Source: Candidatus Roseilinea mizusawaensis
Lineage (GTDB): Bacteria > Chloroflexota > Anaerolineae > J036 > Brachytrichaceae
DNA length: 64,000 nucleotides
Assembly (NCBI GenBank): GCA_016841965.1
Contig: JAEANN010000054.1
Location: 206,813-270,812 of the forward strand
Direction: 5' to 3'
The notes beneath the pieces were generated by a model. The model made no database searches, was not told the origin of the DNA, and was given only the letters and a program-made list of their open reading frames with translations. Within the stretch, counting starts at the first letter, position 1. Every line of letters begins with the position of its first letter. Of this stretch, positions 18,494-27,125 are shown in pieces. A program made the position numbers and the translations under genes.

Positions 18494-20182
18494 ATGCGAA
18501 CACGACAAGACTGGGAACGTGAGACCTTGCAGCCGGCCCTCAAACGCGCCGCCCCGCGCCGCGCCGTATTTGAAACACCGTCCGGCATTCCACTCGACGT
18601 TGTTCACGGCGATGACGCCGGCGAATTCCCGGGCGAATATCCGTTCACGCGCGGCATCCATCCCACCATGTACCGCTCGCGCTTCTGGACGATGCGCCAG
18701 TACGCGGGATACGCCACGGCGCAGGAATCCAACCAGCGCTATCGCTATTTGCTGGCGCAGGGACAAACCGGCCTCTCGGTCGCCTTCGACCTGCCCACCC
18801 AACTGGCAATGGACGCCGACGACCCGCTGGCCGCCGGCGAAGTCGGCAAGGTCGGCGTCAGCATCAGCACACTTGACGACATGCGCGAGTTGTTCAACCA
18901 GATTCCGCTGGACAGGGTCAGCACCTCGATGACCATCAACGCGCCGGCAGCAATTCTGTTGGCCATGTACATTGCTGTGGCCAAAGAACAGGCCGGCGGC
19001 GCAGCACAGCACACAACAGACCGCGATCCATCGGCAATCGTCAGCCGGCTGCGCGGCACCGTGCAGAACGACATCCTGAAGGAGTATGCTGCACGCGGGT
19101 TATACGTCTTTCCGCCCCAGCCATCCATGCGCTTGGTGACAGACGTGTTCGCCTACTGCAAAGACCATGTCCCGCACTGGAACACCATCAGCATCAGCGG
19201 CTATCACATCCGCGAAGCCGGCAGCACGGCGGTGCAGGAAGTGGCCTTTACGCTGGCCAACGCCATCGCCTATGTCGAGGCAGCCCGCGCCGCCGGCCTA
19301 AACATCGACGAGTTCGCCGGCCAGTTGGCCTTCTTTTTCAACGCGCACAATCACTTCCTGGAAGAAGTGGCCAAGTTCCGCGCCGCGCGCCGTCTGTGGG
19401 CCAAAATCATGCGCGAGCGATTTGGCGCGCAAGACCCGCGCAGTTGTATGTTGCGCTTCCACGCCCAGACCGGCGGCAGCACCCTGACTGCCCAACAGCC
19501 GATGAACAACATCGCGCGGGTGACGCTTCAAGCGTTGGCCGCTGTGCTGGGCGGCGCGCAAAGCTTGCACACCAACAGCATGGACGAGGCGCTCTGGCTG
19601 CCCACCGAAGCGTCGGTGCGTGTGGCATTACGCACGCAACAGATCATCGCCCACGAGAGCGGTGTGGCCGACACAGTGGACCCACTGGGCGGCGCGTTTA
19701 CCATCGAATATCTGACCGACGAGATCGAAGCGCGCGCCGCCGACCTGATCCGCCAGATCGACGCCATGGGCGGCGCAGTGCGCGCCATTGAGAACGGCTG
19801 GATGCAGGCACAGATCGCCGAGTCAGCCTATCAATACCAAAAGGAAATCGAATCCGGCGAGCGGGTCATCGTGGGGGTCAACCAGTTTCAGGATGATGGC
19901 CATGCCCCAGACGAGTCTGGGCCGGCCGGCCAGCGGCAGCAGCGTTTTGTCGTCGATCCGGCCGTCGAAGAGCGACAGCGCCAACGGCTGGCCGCCTGGC
20001 GCGCCCAACGCAATCCAGAACACGTGGCAGCGTTGATGCAACGCCTGGAAAATACCGCGCGTGGCAACGACAACATCATGCCCTGCCTAATCGCGTGTGT
20101 GGAGGGCGGGCTGACTGTTGGGGAAATCGGGCGCGTCCTGCGCAACATATTCGGCGAATATCACCCCCCCACGGCAATTTAG
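18494..20182 (+). CDS. Methylmalonyl-CoA mutase, catalytic (alpha) subunit
   Basis: B12-dependent acyl-CoA mutase TIM-barrel subunit, 562 residues, interconverting methylmalonyl-CoA and succinyl-CoA with a separate cobalamin-binding subunit. The family signature [20 protein letters not shown] is present. Residues aligning with substrate-specificity Tyr89 and Arg207 of the Propionibacterium enzyme are Tyr70 (RQYAG) and Arg201 ([10 protein letters not shown]). This favours methylmalonyl-CoA over isobutyryl-CoA, which uses Phe/Gln. The active-site His lies in [12 protein letters not shown]. It lacks the C-terminal B12 domain, and no small subunit, epimerase or MeaB gene is adjacent. The ATG at 18494 is preferred to a TTG 9 nt upstream. 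Confidence 0.92.
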   Translation: MRTRQDWERETLQPALKRAAPRRAVFETPSGIPLDVVHGDDAGEFPGEYPFTRGIHPTMYRSRFWTMRQYAGYATAQESNQRYRYLLAQGQTGLSVAFDLPTQLAMDADDPLAAGEVGKVGVSISTLDDMRELFNQIPLDRVSTSMTINAPAAILLAMYIAVAKEQAGGAAQHTTDRDPSAIVSRLRGTVQNDILKEYAARGLYVFPPQPSMRLVTDVFAYCKDHVPHWNTISISGYHIREAGSTAVQEVAFTLANAIAYVEAARAAGLNIDEFAGQLAFFFNAHNHFLEEVAKFRAARRLWAKIMRERFGAQDPRSCMLRFHAQTGGSTLTAQQPMNNIARVTLQALAAVLGGAQSLHTNSMDEALWLPTEASVRVALRTQQIIAHESGVADTVDPLGGAFTIEYLTDEIEARAADLIRQIDAMGGAVRAIENGWMQAQIAESAYQYQKEIESGERVIVGVNQFQDDGHAPDESGPAGQRQQRFVVDPAVEERQRQRLAAWRAQRNPEHVAALMQRLENTARGNDNIMPCLIACVEGGLTVGEIGRVLRNIFGEYHPPTAI

Positions 20183-20183
20183 C

Positions 20184-20189
20184 TAGAAT
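20184..20189 (+). promoter_or_regulatory. TANNNT -10 box 8 nt before start of small gene (leaderless type)
   Basis: TAGAAT, then 8 nt, then the ATG at 20198. It overlaps the mutase stop codon region, so the small gene may have its own leaderless transcript. Confidence 0.45.
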
Positions 20190-20197
20190 GTTTGGCC

Positions 20198-20413
20198 ATG
20201 GCAGACATCAAACCAACAATCACGGTCAAGTTTCTGGTAGACGGCAATGAGGTGGGCACGATCCTGTTGGCGCCCAAAGACTTCAAGACCGGCAGCACCG
20301 GCTTTTTTGGCATGGGCAAAATTGCCATCGGCGATGACGCAGAAAAGGGCTACCAGGCGCAAGTGCAGTTGGTTCGCATCGGCAGCAAGGAAGCCAAGAC
20401 CAGGGCCGAATGA
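20198..20413 (+). CDS. Small hypothetical protein
   Basis: A 71-residue soluble protein with alternating beta-type pattern (ITVKFLVDGNEVGTILLAPKDFKTGSTGFFGMGKI). No membrane segment or known motif. Fifteen nt downstream of the mutase and preceded by a good TANNNT box, so it is likely real. I do not recognise the family. Confidence 0.6.
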   Translation: MADIKPTITVKFLVDGNEVGTILLAPKDFKTGSTGFFGMGKIAIGDDAEKGYQAQVQLVRIGSKEAKTRAE

Positions 20414-20449
20414 GCACAAGCCGGCCTCTTGAGGCCGACGCTGAATCTC

Positions 20450-20635
20450 ATGGCTACCCAATCCGCGCTCATTCTTGCCGTTGCCGTTGTGCTGATAGCG
20501 GCCGGCCTGATGGAGATACGACGCTCAGGACGCCGGCGCGCAAAAAGCAGGCAGCGCCGCACCGGCGCAGCGCTGGTGTTGATCGGGGGCCTTCTCATCG
20601 TGATTGTATTGGCGACTGGGGGACTGACACTCTAG
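20450..20635 (+). CDS. Small two-helix membrane protein
   Basis: A 61-residue protein with two hydrophobic helices ([17 protein letters not shown] and [18 protein letters not shown]) joined by an Arg/Lys-rich loop, so both termini probably face outside. No ribosome-binding site is obvious at this ATG; an upstream alternative start at 20429 exists. A short hairpin (CGGCCTC-TT-GAGGCCG, 20422-20437) separates it from the preceding small gene. Function unknown. Confidence 0.5.
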   Translation: MATQSALILAVAVVLIAAGLMEIRRSGRRRAKSRQRRTGAALVLIGGLLIVIVLATGGLTL

Positions 20636-20654
20636 ACGCTACAAAAAGGAACTT

Positions 20655-21602
20655 ATGCGCATTGTTGTGACCGGCGGCGCGGGCTTTATTGGCTCGCATG
20701 TGTGTGACCGGCTGCTTGCCGAAGGACATCATGTAGTCGCCCTGGACAATTTCCTGACCGGCTCGCCGGACAATATCGCCCATTTGATCGAACACGAACG
20801 CTTTAAGTTTATTAAAGCCGACATCAGCGTCTGGTGCTGGGTCGAGGGGCCGGTTGATGCGGTGATGAATCTCGCCTCGCCGGCCAGCCCGGTTGGCTAC
20901 CTTGACAATCCGATCGAGACCATGATCGTCGGATCGCACGGCACGCACAATGCGCTTGAGCTAGCCTACCAGAAAGGAGCGCGCTTCCTACAGGCCAGCA
21001 CCAGCGAAGTGTATGGCGACCCGCTTGAACATCCCCAGCGCGAGGATTACTGGGGCCACGTCAACTGCATCGGCGTGCGGGCTGTATATGATGAAGCCAA
21101 ACGCTTCGCCGAGGCGCTCACGATGGCGTATCATCGGCGGCATGGTGTGCAGACCCGTATCATCCGCATCTTCAACACCTATGGCCCGCGCATGGCCTTA
21201 AACGATGGACGCGTGGTGCCCAATTTTGTCGCCCAGGCCGTGCGCAATCAACCCCTGACCGTGTACGGGGACGGCAAAGCTACCCGCTCGTTTTGCTATG
21301 TCAGCGACCTGGTGGAGGGAATGCTGCGCTTGTTGTGGTCAAACGAGACAAGGCCGGTTAACATAGGCAACCCGCGCGAAATGAGCGTGTTCGAATTTGC
21401 GCAGGCGGTCAAGGCAGCTGCCGGCCCAGCCTGCAGCAGTGAAATCGTGTTCGTGCAACCGAGAGCCGAGCGCATCGCCGACGACCCACAACGCCGGCAG
21501 CCCGACATCACGCGCGCTCGTACTGTGCTGGGCTGGGAGCCGCAGGTTTCGCTCGAAGAGGGGCTGCGCAGAACGATCGAATACTTCCGCAAGGTGACGT
21601 GA
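20655..21602 (+). CDS. UDP-glucuronate decarboxylase / NAD-dependent epimerase
   Basis: Extended SDR of 315 residues, most like UDP-xylose synthase, which converts UDP-glucuronate to UDP-xylose for polysaccharide building. It has the cofactor loop [11 protein letters not shown], the [14 protein letters not shown] motif (Ser/Thr catalytic region), YDEAKR with the YxxxK pair, and NTYGPRM. In classical enzymes the segment reads YWGNVNPIG.R..YDE; here it is [16 protein letters not shown], a mild divergence. AAGGA lies upstream of the ATG. The accessory island begins immediately downstream. Confidence 0.85.
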   Translation: MRIVVTGGAGFIGSHVCDRLLAEGHHVVALDNFLTGSPDNIAHLIEHERFKFIKADISVWCWVEGPVDAVMNLASPASPVGYLDNPIETMIVGSHGTHNALELAYQKGARFLQASTSEVYGDPLEHPQREDYWGHVNCIGVRAVYDEAKRFAEALTMAYHRRHGVQTRIIRIFNTYGPRMALNDGRVVPNFVAQAVRNQPLTVYGDGKATRSFCYVSDLVEGMLRLLWSNETRPVNIGNPREMSVFEFAQAVKAAAGPACSSEIVFVQPRAERIADDPQRRQPDITRARTVLGWEPQVSLEEGLRRTIEYFRKVT

Positions 21603-21662
21603 ATCGTTCAAGTTGATTTGCCCGAGGCGATTGTCGCGCAGCTCGAGCGGAAGGCGCATTGA
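21603..21662 (+). pseudogene. Possible antitoxin N-terminus relic
   Basis: Reading from 21603 gives IVQVDLPEAIVAQLERKAH then stop, resembling the start of ribbon-helix-helix-type antitoxins (VQVDLPE.IV.QL). It is only 19 codons with no start codon of its own. Treat as a weak relic in a decayed accessory stretch. Confidence 0.25.
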
Positions 21663-21738
21663 CAACAGCGAATGCTTGAAGAACAGAAGCGTCACCCAAC
21701 ACGCGCTTGCTAAGAAACAGCGGGCTTGCCTTTTGTGG

Positions 21739-21783
21739 GACAGCCTTCCAGGCTGTCTAGGACAGGCCAGAAGTCCTGTCCTA
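21739..21783. repeat. Double hairpin of a dispersed GACAGGC-type palindromic repeat
   Basis: Two adjacent perfect hairpins: GACAGCC/GGCTGTC (739-745 with 751-757) and TAGGACAGG/CCTGTCCTA (758-766 with 775-783). The first, with its flank (GTGGGACAG...), matches the reverse complement of a copy at 53578-53600. This is a REP-like dispersed palindrome. The surrounding 21.6-22.0 kb holds no gene I can support. Confidence 0.6.
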
Positions 21784-22002
21784 CGTTTGGCTGTTTCATG
21801 CGGTTGGAAGGCGGGCCGCGCCTGCCAGGGAGTGTTGCAGCCAACCGCTTCGGTGCATTTGCCAAGCAGTCCTTTATCATTACCGTGTCAGAAAGACCGC
21901 GATGCCACATCTTCCTGCCGCTGGTGATGGGAAATGCGCCGTAAATCAGCCAGGTCCGCCCATCTACGGGCAGGAAGGCAGTCCATACCCATCAAGCCAG
22001 GG

Positions 22003-22215
22003 TCAACCAGTGTTACAGCAAGGGGAGTCGAAGCCGGCAATAGGCATGCATTCCAGTTTGTAGCCGGCAAAGAAGCTCTCTGCTACAGCCTTGTCGTAGC
22101 AGTCCGCGGCACGGCTCATGCTCTGGATGTGGTCCAAGAGAGCAGGCATGCAGACGAGCGGGATCGTTAGCGCGTCGCGCGTTCCAACATCGGAGATGCG
22201 CACGTTGTAACCCAA
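22003..22215 (-). pseudogene. IS3-family transposase fragment
   Basis: The minus-strand translation contains HIQSMSRAADCYDKAVAESF, which matches the highly conserved stretch SMSRKGNCYDNAVAESFF around the catalytic Glu of IS3-family DDE transposases. Only about 40 residues around this motif are recognisable; nothing of the upstream D-D part remains, and a stop follows. Marks an old insertion next to the toxin-antitoxin pair. Confidence 0.65.
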
Positions 22216-22230
22216 TACACTTCCCGCGGT

Positions 22231-22644
22231 TCAGAGCGTCGTCACCTGGCACCTGGCAGCCGCCTGCTGCAGGGTGTTGTCCAGCGTTGCCAGGGGGACG
22301 GCCAGGCGCATGGCCAGATCAAGATAGGCGGCATCATAGGTGGAAAGATGATGCGCCCGCGCCAGACTCAGGATTTCACCCCAGGCGCGGGGATGGGGTG
22401 TCTCTTCTACGCGAATGGGCAACTGACGGAGCAATTCCAAAAAACGGATGCTTTCAGCCTGGCTCAACCGACTCCGCCGTTCGGCGCCGAGCAGGGCATT
22501 GCCCACTTCCAGCAACCAGAGGGCTGGCACAACCGCATGCTCATTCTCCAGGCGCTCCAGAATGCCCATGGCATGAGCATTCGACTCGTCCTCAAAGCAC
22601 CAGGCCAAGGCGACAGAGGCATCCAGGACAAATTGTGCGCTCAT
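22231..22644 (-). CDS. vapC: PIN-domain toxin (VapC family)
   Basis: Predicted Mg-dependent ribonuclease toxin of a type II pair, 137 residues. The acidic PIN residues are visible: Asp8 (VLDASVALAW), Glu46 (LLEVGNAL), Asp104 (YDAAYLDLA) and Asp122 (ATLDNTL). The length is typical. Its start overlaps the stop of the Phd-type antitoxin gene by 4 nt (ATGA), giving the usual antitoxin-first coupling. RNA target unknown. Confidence 0.9.
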   Translation of the reverse strand: MSAQFVLDASVALAWCFEDESNAHAMGILERLENEHAVVPALWLLEVGNALLGAERRSRLSQAESIRFLELLRQLPIRVEETPHPRAWGEILSLARAHHLSTYDAAYLDLAMRLAVPLATLDNTLQQAAARCQVTTL

Positions 22645-22877
22645 AGTCGACCTTCATCAATGAGATCCTTGAGAGGCAAGCCGAGAGAACGGCCACGGCG
22701 GAACGCCTTGAGCGCTACAATGACCTCGCGGACAGGTTGGGCAGGAACAGGCTCCACAGGCGCCAGCACGGCCACAGGGACACCATGGTGGGTGATGTAA
22801 ATGCGTTCGCCGCGCCGGACGCGCTCGAGCAAGTGCGAAAAGTGGGTCTTGGCTTCATAAGCGCCAACATAGGACAT
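22641..22877 (-). CDS. Phd/YefM-type antitoxin
   Basis: A 78-residue antitoxin. The N-terminal DNA-binding fold is typical (MSYVGAYEAKTHFSHLLERVRRGERIYITHHGVPVAVLAPV) and the C-terminal tail (LKDLIDEGRL) would neutralise the VapC toxin. Expected to autorepress the operon; a palindromic operator lies 30-54 nt upstream of the start. Pairing of a Phd antitoxin with a PIN toxin is common. Confidence 0.9.
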   Translation of the reverse strand: MSYVGAYEAKTHFSHLLERVRRGERIYITHHGVPVAVLAPVEPVPAQPVREVIVALKAFRRGRSLGLPLKDLIDEGRL

Positions 22878-22906
22878 AAAAACTCATCCTTTTCTCATTT
22901 CAGACA

Positions 22907-22931
22907 TTCGACCGGTCTTCGACCGGTCGAA
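22907..22931. promoter_or_regulatory. Palindromic operator upstream of Phd/VapC
   Basis: TTCGACCGGTC occurs twice head-to-tail (22907-22917, 22918-22928), and the second copy is part of a perfect 14-bp palindrome TTCGACCGGTCGAA (22918-22931). The two GACCGGTC cores are spaced 11 bp, one helical turn. Position and symmetry fit autoregulation by the antitoxin; binding is inferred. Confidence 0.6.
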
Positions 22932-23855
22932 GTGTATGCGAGGAATGGTCATCCTGTCAAGGTCGTTAGGGTGCGCCTCAGCCAACCATCGCGGAGGGCT
23001 TGATACGGCCGCGCATGATTCCCTTTGCGCGCAAACACATCCTCACCCTGCGCCGCTTGATGTGGCGCGCGTTTCGCTTTTGGGCGTGCGCCGCGTCGGT
23101 GACCACCTCATGCCGAGCACCTCAGGCCACGCCACAATCTCGTTTGTGGGCTGCTTCTGGACGCGCTACGCCCTGGCAGTCTCGTCATTCATCGCCGTAA
23201 TTCTCCCCTGCTGTGATGCGTAAGCGCTGGGATTGCGGGCTTTCCCTCTTGCGCCCGGCATGCCGGGGGAGTAAAAACAGAGACGGGAGCAGACATGAAG
23301 CCGGTCGAGCGTGGGCAACATCCTAAGCGCCGGAAGGAGCGGAACGGGCAAGACTCGCAAGAGCATCCCGTTTAGGGCTGGATCGGCCATATGCGGATTA
23401 TGCAGAAGTAAAGGCCGATTCGAGTCTGCATAACCTAGGAAATGGGCTGACTTAGGCCGACCAGGGTCGGCCTAAATCGGCAGGTGATTTAGTCTGTCTA
23501 ATACTTGTTGGGCGGCCATTCGGGTAGGGCATGGCGGTTCTGGCAACTTGACACAGGAGTTGTTCATGAATCGCGGGTTCACCGCAGCAGGGTGAAAATG
23601 AGGCATGTCACTGATGGCCGCACACACACAGGTGATGCTCGCGCCGGCCACGGTCACCGGCTGAGCGCATTTCATTGGAGTTCCGACAAGATTGGAGAAA
23701 TGCTGCCGCATGTGTACGCGCGGTTGTACAGCACCCGCAAAGGGCAGATCACTCGGGAGACGCCGGAACGACTGTCGCGTGCGCAAAGGCGATGGCCGAT
23801 GACACTCTTGGATTAAGCCGCGACGGCACTACCGACCGTGCTCGACATTACAGAC
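22932..23855. other. Gene-poor accessory stretch with inverted repeats
   Basis: About 920 nt without a gene I can support. Short open frames have no recognisable domains. It contains palindromes at 23254-23267 (CCCGGCATGCCGGG), 23389-23433 and 23452-23475. A 26-codon frame from 23295 (MKPVERGQHPKRRKE...) follows GGGAGC but is too short to call. Composition and repeats suggest remnants of mobile DNA. Confidence 0.5.
23389..23475. repeat. Nested inverted repeats resembling recombination/transposon end sites
   Basis: ATATGCGGA (23389-23397) and TTATGCAGA (23398-23406) are direct near-repeats, and TCTGCATAA (23425-23433) is the exact inverse of the second. Nineteen nt on, TTAGGCCGACC (23452-23462) and GGTCGGCCTAA (23465-23475) form a perfect 11-bp inverted repeat around 2 nt. 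Such 9-mers facing each other across a short core resemble tyrosine-recombinase sites, but no recombinase gene is present. Confidence 0.4.
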
Positions 23856-24521
23856 TCAGACCGTCGTCGTGCTGTTATCAGAACCTCCGGGCGTGAGCGC
23901 AGAAATCACCTGCTCGTCTGTCACCTGCTCAAAGCGCAGGTAAAAGCGGCCCACGGCGTAGAACGGCTCGGGGGTTGCCAGCACCACCACTTCGTCACAG
24001 GCCGGCGCCAGCGCTTCCAGGCTTTTAGGGGGGCCGACGGGCACGGCCAGGATGACACGCGCCGGCTGCTGCTTGCGCAATGCTTGCAGAGCGGCGAGCG
24101 CCGTCGCGCCGGTAGCAATGCCGTCATCGCACAGGATGACACACCGGCCCTGTACATCGATAGGCGGGCGTCCCTGTCGGTAGCGCTCGGCGCGCGCCTG
24201 CATACTGCGCAACTGGGCGTCGCGCTCGCGCTCGATATAAGAATGGGGGATGCCCAGGTCGCGCACAAGCTGCTCGTCCAACAGCAGTGCGCCATCGCCG
24301 GCGACCGCACCGATGGCCAGTTCAGGGTTGCCCGGCGCGCCGAGCTTGTGTGTCAGAAACACATCCAGCGACGCATGGAGCCGGGCCGCGATCTCCGCCG
24401 CCACAATCACGCCGCCGCGCGGAATGCCGAGCACGACAACCCCAACATCGTGTCGATCGGCCCAATCGAGCAAGCGCAGCGCCAACAGCCGGCCTGCCTC
24501 GCGGCGATCCTTGAAATACAT
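23856..24521 (-). CDS. Phosphoribosyltransferase family protein
   Basis: A type I PRTase-fold protein of 221 residues with the PRPP-binding loop VILCDDGIATGATALAAL and the upstream PRGGV and ERERDAQLRSMQARAERY segments. This set is typical of the uncharacterised PRTases often encoded near dienelactone-hydrolase-type or erythromycin-esterase genes. The acceptor is unknown. The start at 24521 (MYFKDRREAG) is chosen because AAGGAGG lies 7 nt upstream; the open frame extends to 24560, but those codons contain the ribosome-binding site. Confidence 0.83.
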   Translation of the reverse strand: MYFKDRREAGRLLALRLLDWADRHDVGVVVLGIPRGGVIVAAEIAARLHASLDVFLTHKLGAPGNPELAIGAVAGDGALLLDEQLVRDLGIPHSYIERERDAQLRSMQARAERYRQGRPPIDVQGRCVILCDDGIATGATALAALQALRKQQPARVILAVPVGPPKSLEALAPACDEVVVLATPEPFYAVGRFYLRFEQVTDEQVISALTPGGSDNSTTTV

Positions 24522-24570
24522 GCCGCCGCCTCCTTTACCCCAATACCCCAACTCTGACATCGGGCGCGCT

Positions 24571-25152
24571 TCAGCCCAGGGACACCTTTTGCAGGACTGA
24601 ATATACCGCCCCGGCCGGCCTCAGCTCGCTGCGCATCAGGTAAACCGCATCGACCGGCAACAGGCCGATCTCGCCGACGCGCTGCCGGCGCACGCTATCG
24701 CCAATCTGCCGGCGCGCGTCTGGGGCAGCCTCGCGCTGCACCCGGCCCAGGGTAAGATGGGGCGAAAATGGCCGCTCTTCGCGCGGAATGCCAAGCGCGG
24801 CGCAACCGTCTTCCAGCCGGCGGGCGATGCGCGCCGCCGCATCAGTCGGGCCGCTCAGACCGGCCCAGATCACATTTGGGCGCTGCAAGCTGGGAAATGC
24901 CCCCAGGCCGCTCACCGTGAGGGCAAACGCATGTTCGCCGGCGATGCTGTCGCGCAGCACGGCAACCAGCCTGGGGATCAGCGTGCGATCAATCTCGCCC
25001 AGAAACTTCAGCGTGAGATGGATGCCGGCCGGCGCAACCCACTTCACCAATTGCGCGCCCGGCTCTCGCTTTAGCTGCAGTTGCAGGCCGGCCAGCGCGT
25101 CGATAGTCTGTTGATCCAGTTCAATGGCTATGAATGCGCGCACGCCGGACAT
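24571..25152 (-). CDS. thpR: RNA 2',3'-cyclic phosphodiesterase (2H phosphoesterase)
   Basis: A 193-residue 2H phosphoesterase hydrolysing 2',3'-cyclic phosphate RNA ends, cytosolic. The two HxTL motifs are His45 (HLTLKFLGEI) and His131 (HLTLGRV). N-terminal RAFIAIELD is family-typical. The ATG (MSGVRAF) is taken rather than a TTG two codons upstream. It follows the VWA gene by about 24 nt in the same orientation. Confidence 0.9.
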   Translation of the reverse strand: MSGVRAFIAIELDQQTIDALAGLQLQLKREPGAQLVKWVAPAGIHLTLKFLGEIDRTLIPRLVAVLRDSIAGEHAFALTVSGLGAFPSLQRPNVIWAGLSGPTDAAARIARRLEDGCAALGIPREERPFSPHLTLGRVQREAAPDARRQIGDSVRRQRVGEIGLLPVDAVYLMRSELRPAGAVYSVLQKVSLG

Positions 25153-25176
25153 AGTCAATCTGTCGTCTGTGCTCTG

Positions 25177-26952
25177 CTAGAAATAGCTGCCGATAATCTC
25201 CAGAATACGCCTGATGTTCTGCACGTCGCCCGATTGCACACGCGTGTCGGAGGCGCGCGCAATATTGCTCAGCGCATTGATATCGGCGTCACTGCCATAC
25301 GCCACCGGAATCACCAGCACCGGCGTGCGGCTGTTGCGCGCGTTCGCGATCACACGCACCGCCTCGTTCAGGGTCGCCTGACTTGCCGTGTCCTGCCCAT
25401 CCGACAACAGAAGCACAGCCTTGATGCGCGATGAATCAGGGTCGGCAGTCAGTTGCTGAACCGCCTGGATCAGCGCGTCGTACAACGCAGTGTTGCCCCG
25501 CGCGCGCAGATTCTGTACCTGCGCCAGAATCTCCTCTCGATTCGTCTCCAGGCTGGCCATTGGCGTCAGCGTTTCCACGCGCGTGTCGAAACGCATCAGA
25601 CTGACGTTGTTCTGGCTGGGTTGGTCCTCCAGAAAGATGGTGATGGCGGCTTTGGCCTGGCCAATCTTGTCGTCTTCATTCATGGAACCAGAGGTATCAA
25701 TCAGGATAACGACATCGGCCTGCTTCTTGACCAGTTGCCAGGATTGCTGCACGGCTGCCAGGACAGCCGGATCGGGCACAGGCAGCAACACTTTGGGCTG
25801 CGCAGGATCAACACCCAGTTCAGATACGATGGGGTATCCCAACGGCACATCGGGATTGGCCGGGCGGAAACCACTTTCCAGCACTTTGAGCTGGTTCTCT
25901 GTCATCAACATGAAATCCGTGAAGACGCCGGCGGCCTGGCGTTGCTCCTCGGTCACCCAGGGCGCATTTGGCACGGCAAAGGGATGATCGTGCAGGAATG
26001 TACCCTCTTTGGGATACAGCGCGACCAGCTTTTCGGGCGGCTTGTATTCAGTCTTGCCCTGGTTGATGTAGATCAGATCGTTCTCTTCCAGCGCCACAAA
26101 GTCAAGGTAATCCGGCCCCTGCGCGATATACTCTTTAAACTCGGTCGTGCGTTGTGAATAATGCTTGATCAGCTTCTCGATCTGGCGCACGCCCTCTTGC
26201 ACTTTGGGATCGTTGACCTGATCCATCGTCAGCTTGTCAGCATTCACGTTGCCGGCGTTGTAGCGCGAGCTGGCGTAGAACTCGGCCAGCAAGGTGGAAA
26301 GGGCCGTCGAGGAGACAAAGGGGTCGGTGTGGCCGTAGTACACGGCCTGCCGGCCGCTCAAGCCATACGCGCGCCAGCCGTCGGGTGCATTGAACACCTC
26401 GAACAGCTCTTGCCAGCCAATGTCCTGACCTGGATGCTTGGCTTTGATGGCGTTCAGGCGCGATTCCCAGATGGCAACGACGACCGGCGCGACGGCAGTC
26501 GCGCGCGCCGCGTTCACATCGAAAATCTGCCGGCCTGTCTGGTAATTCACCAGCGCCAGCCAGTGCCGCACCGAGGGTGCGTAGATTGTCGGGCGCTCCA
26601 CATTTGCGTTATTGGGGGCGAGAATCGCGTTGATGATGCCCTGCGCCACAGTGCCCGACGAGGCGTTTTTGCCTTCCACCCACACCGGCCGCTCGTTTAC
26701 CCCAAGCGCCTGGCCGGTCACCGGGTGGCGGCCCTGCGCGTAGGAACGATTGAAAGCCGTGATGACATCCCGGATGTACAGCTCCATTTCCGGCGCGTAG
26801 ACCAACTGCACCTCGACAGCATTCGCCGGCTTACTGAACTGCCCCGTCGCCGTGCTAATGACGTTGCTGACGCTGCGATAGAGCAATGTCACGAGCACAA
26901 TCACAATTGCCAGACCGACAATCAGCCCGAATACTATTTTCTGCCGATTCAC
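25177..26952 (-). CDS. Substrate-binding and VWA domain protein
   Basis: A 591-residue membrane-anchored protein combining a periplasmic solute-binding-like domain with a von Willebrand A domain. An N-terminal helix (IVFGLIVGLAIVIVLVTLLY) anchors it. Residues of roughly 45-385 resemble family-1 binding proteins (VWVEGKNASSGTVAQGIINAI...TIYAPSVRHWL). The C-terminal VWA shows the MIDAS motif DTSGSM, the conserved Thr in RGNTALYDAL, and LLLSDGQDT. The GTG start (VNRQK) has AGGAGG 5 nt upstream; the frame runs on to 27021. Probable role is extracellular ligand or metal-dependent adhesion; nothing in the context narrows it. Confidence 0.8.
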   Translation of the reverse strand: MNRQKIVFGLIVGLAIVIVLVTLLYRSVSNVISTATGQFSKPANAVEVQLVYAPEMELYIRDVITAFNRSYAQGRHPVTGQALGVNERPVWVEGKNASSGTVAQGIINAILAPNNANVERPTIYAPSVRHWLALVNYQTGRQIFDVNAARATAVAPVVVAIWESRLNAIKAKHPGQDIGWQELFEVFNAPDGWRAYGLSGRQAVYYGHTDPFVSSTALSTLLAEFYASSRYNAGNVNADKLTMDQVNDPKVQEGVRQIEKLIKHYSQRTTEFKEYIAQGPDYLDFVALEENDLIYINQGKTEYKPPEKLVALYPKEGTFLHDHPFAVPNAPWVTEEQRQAAGVFTDFMLMTENQLKVLESGFRPANPDVPLGYPIVSELGVDPAQPKVLLPVPDPAVLAAVQQSWQLVKKQADVVILIDTSGSMNEDDKIGQAKAAITIFLEDQPSQNNVSLMRFDTRVETLTPMASLETNREEILAQVQNLRARGNTALYDALIQAVQQLTADPDSSRIKAVLLLSDGQDTASQATLNEAVRVIANARNSRTPVLVIPVAYGSDADINALSNIARASDTRVQSGDVQNIRRILEIIGSYF

Positions 26953-27125
26953 GTGCACCTCCTCGATTTGCGCCGGGCACACCCGCGCTAGAAGCCGCAT
27001 TGAGATTGAGAATAGCTCCAATTCTCGCGCATTTTCAGGCTAGCGAATCGAGGGGAAATTACCACAATGCAAGGCGGCGCGCACGTTTACATGGCTGACA
27101 AGTAACCGATAGCCGGCTGCCTGCA

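Noticed and set aside
22936..23223. 95-codon plus-strand frame after the antitoxin promoter
   Set aside because: Low-complexity, no domain, and it overlaps the region expected to be regulatory or decayed.
23472..23786. 104-codon minus-strand frame in the accessory stretch
   Set aside because: No recognisable motif, ribosome-binding site or codon pattern; treated as non-coding.
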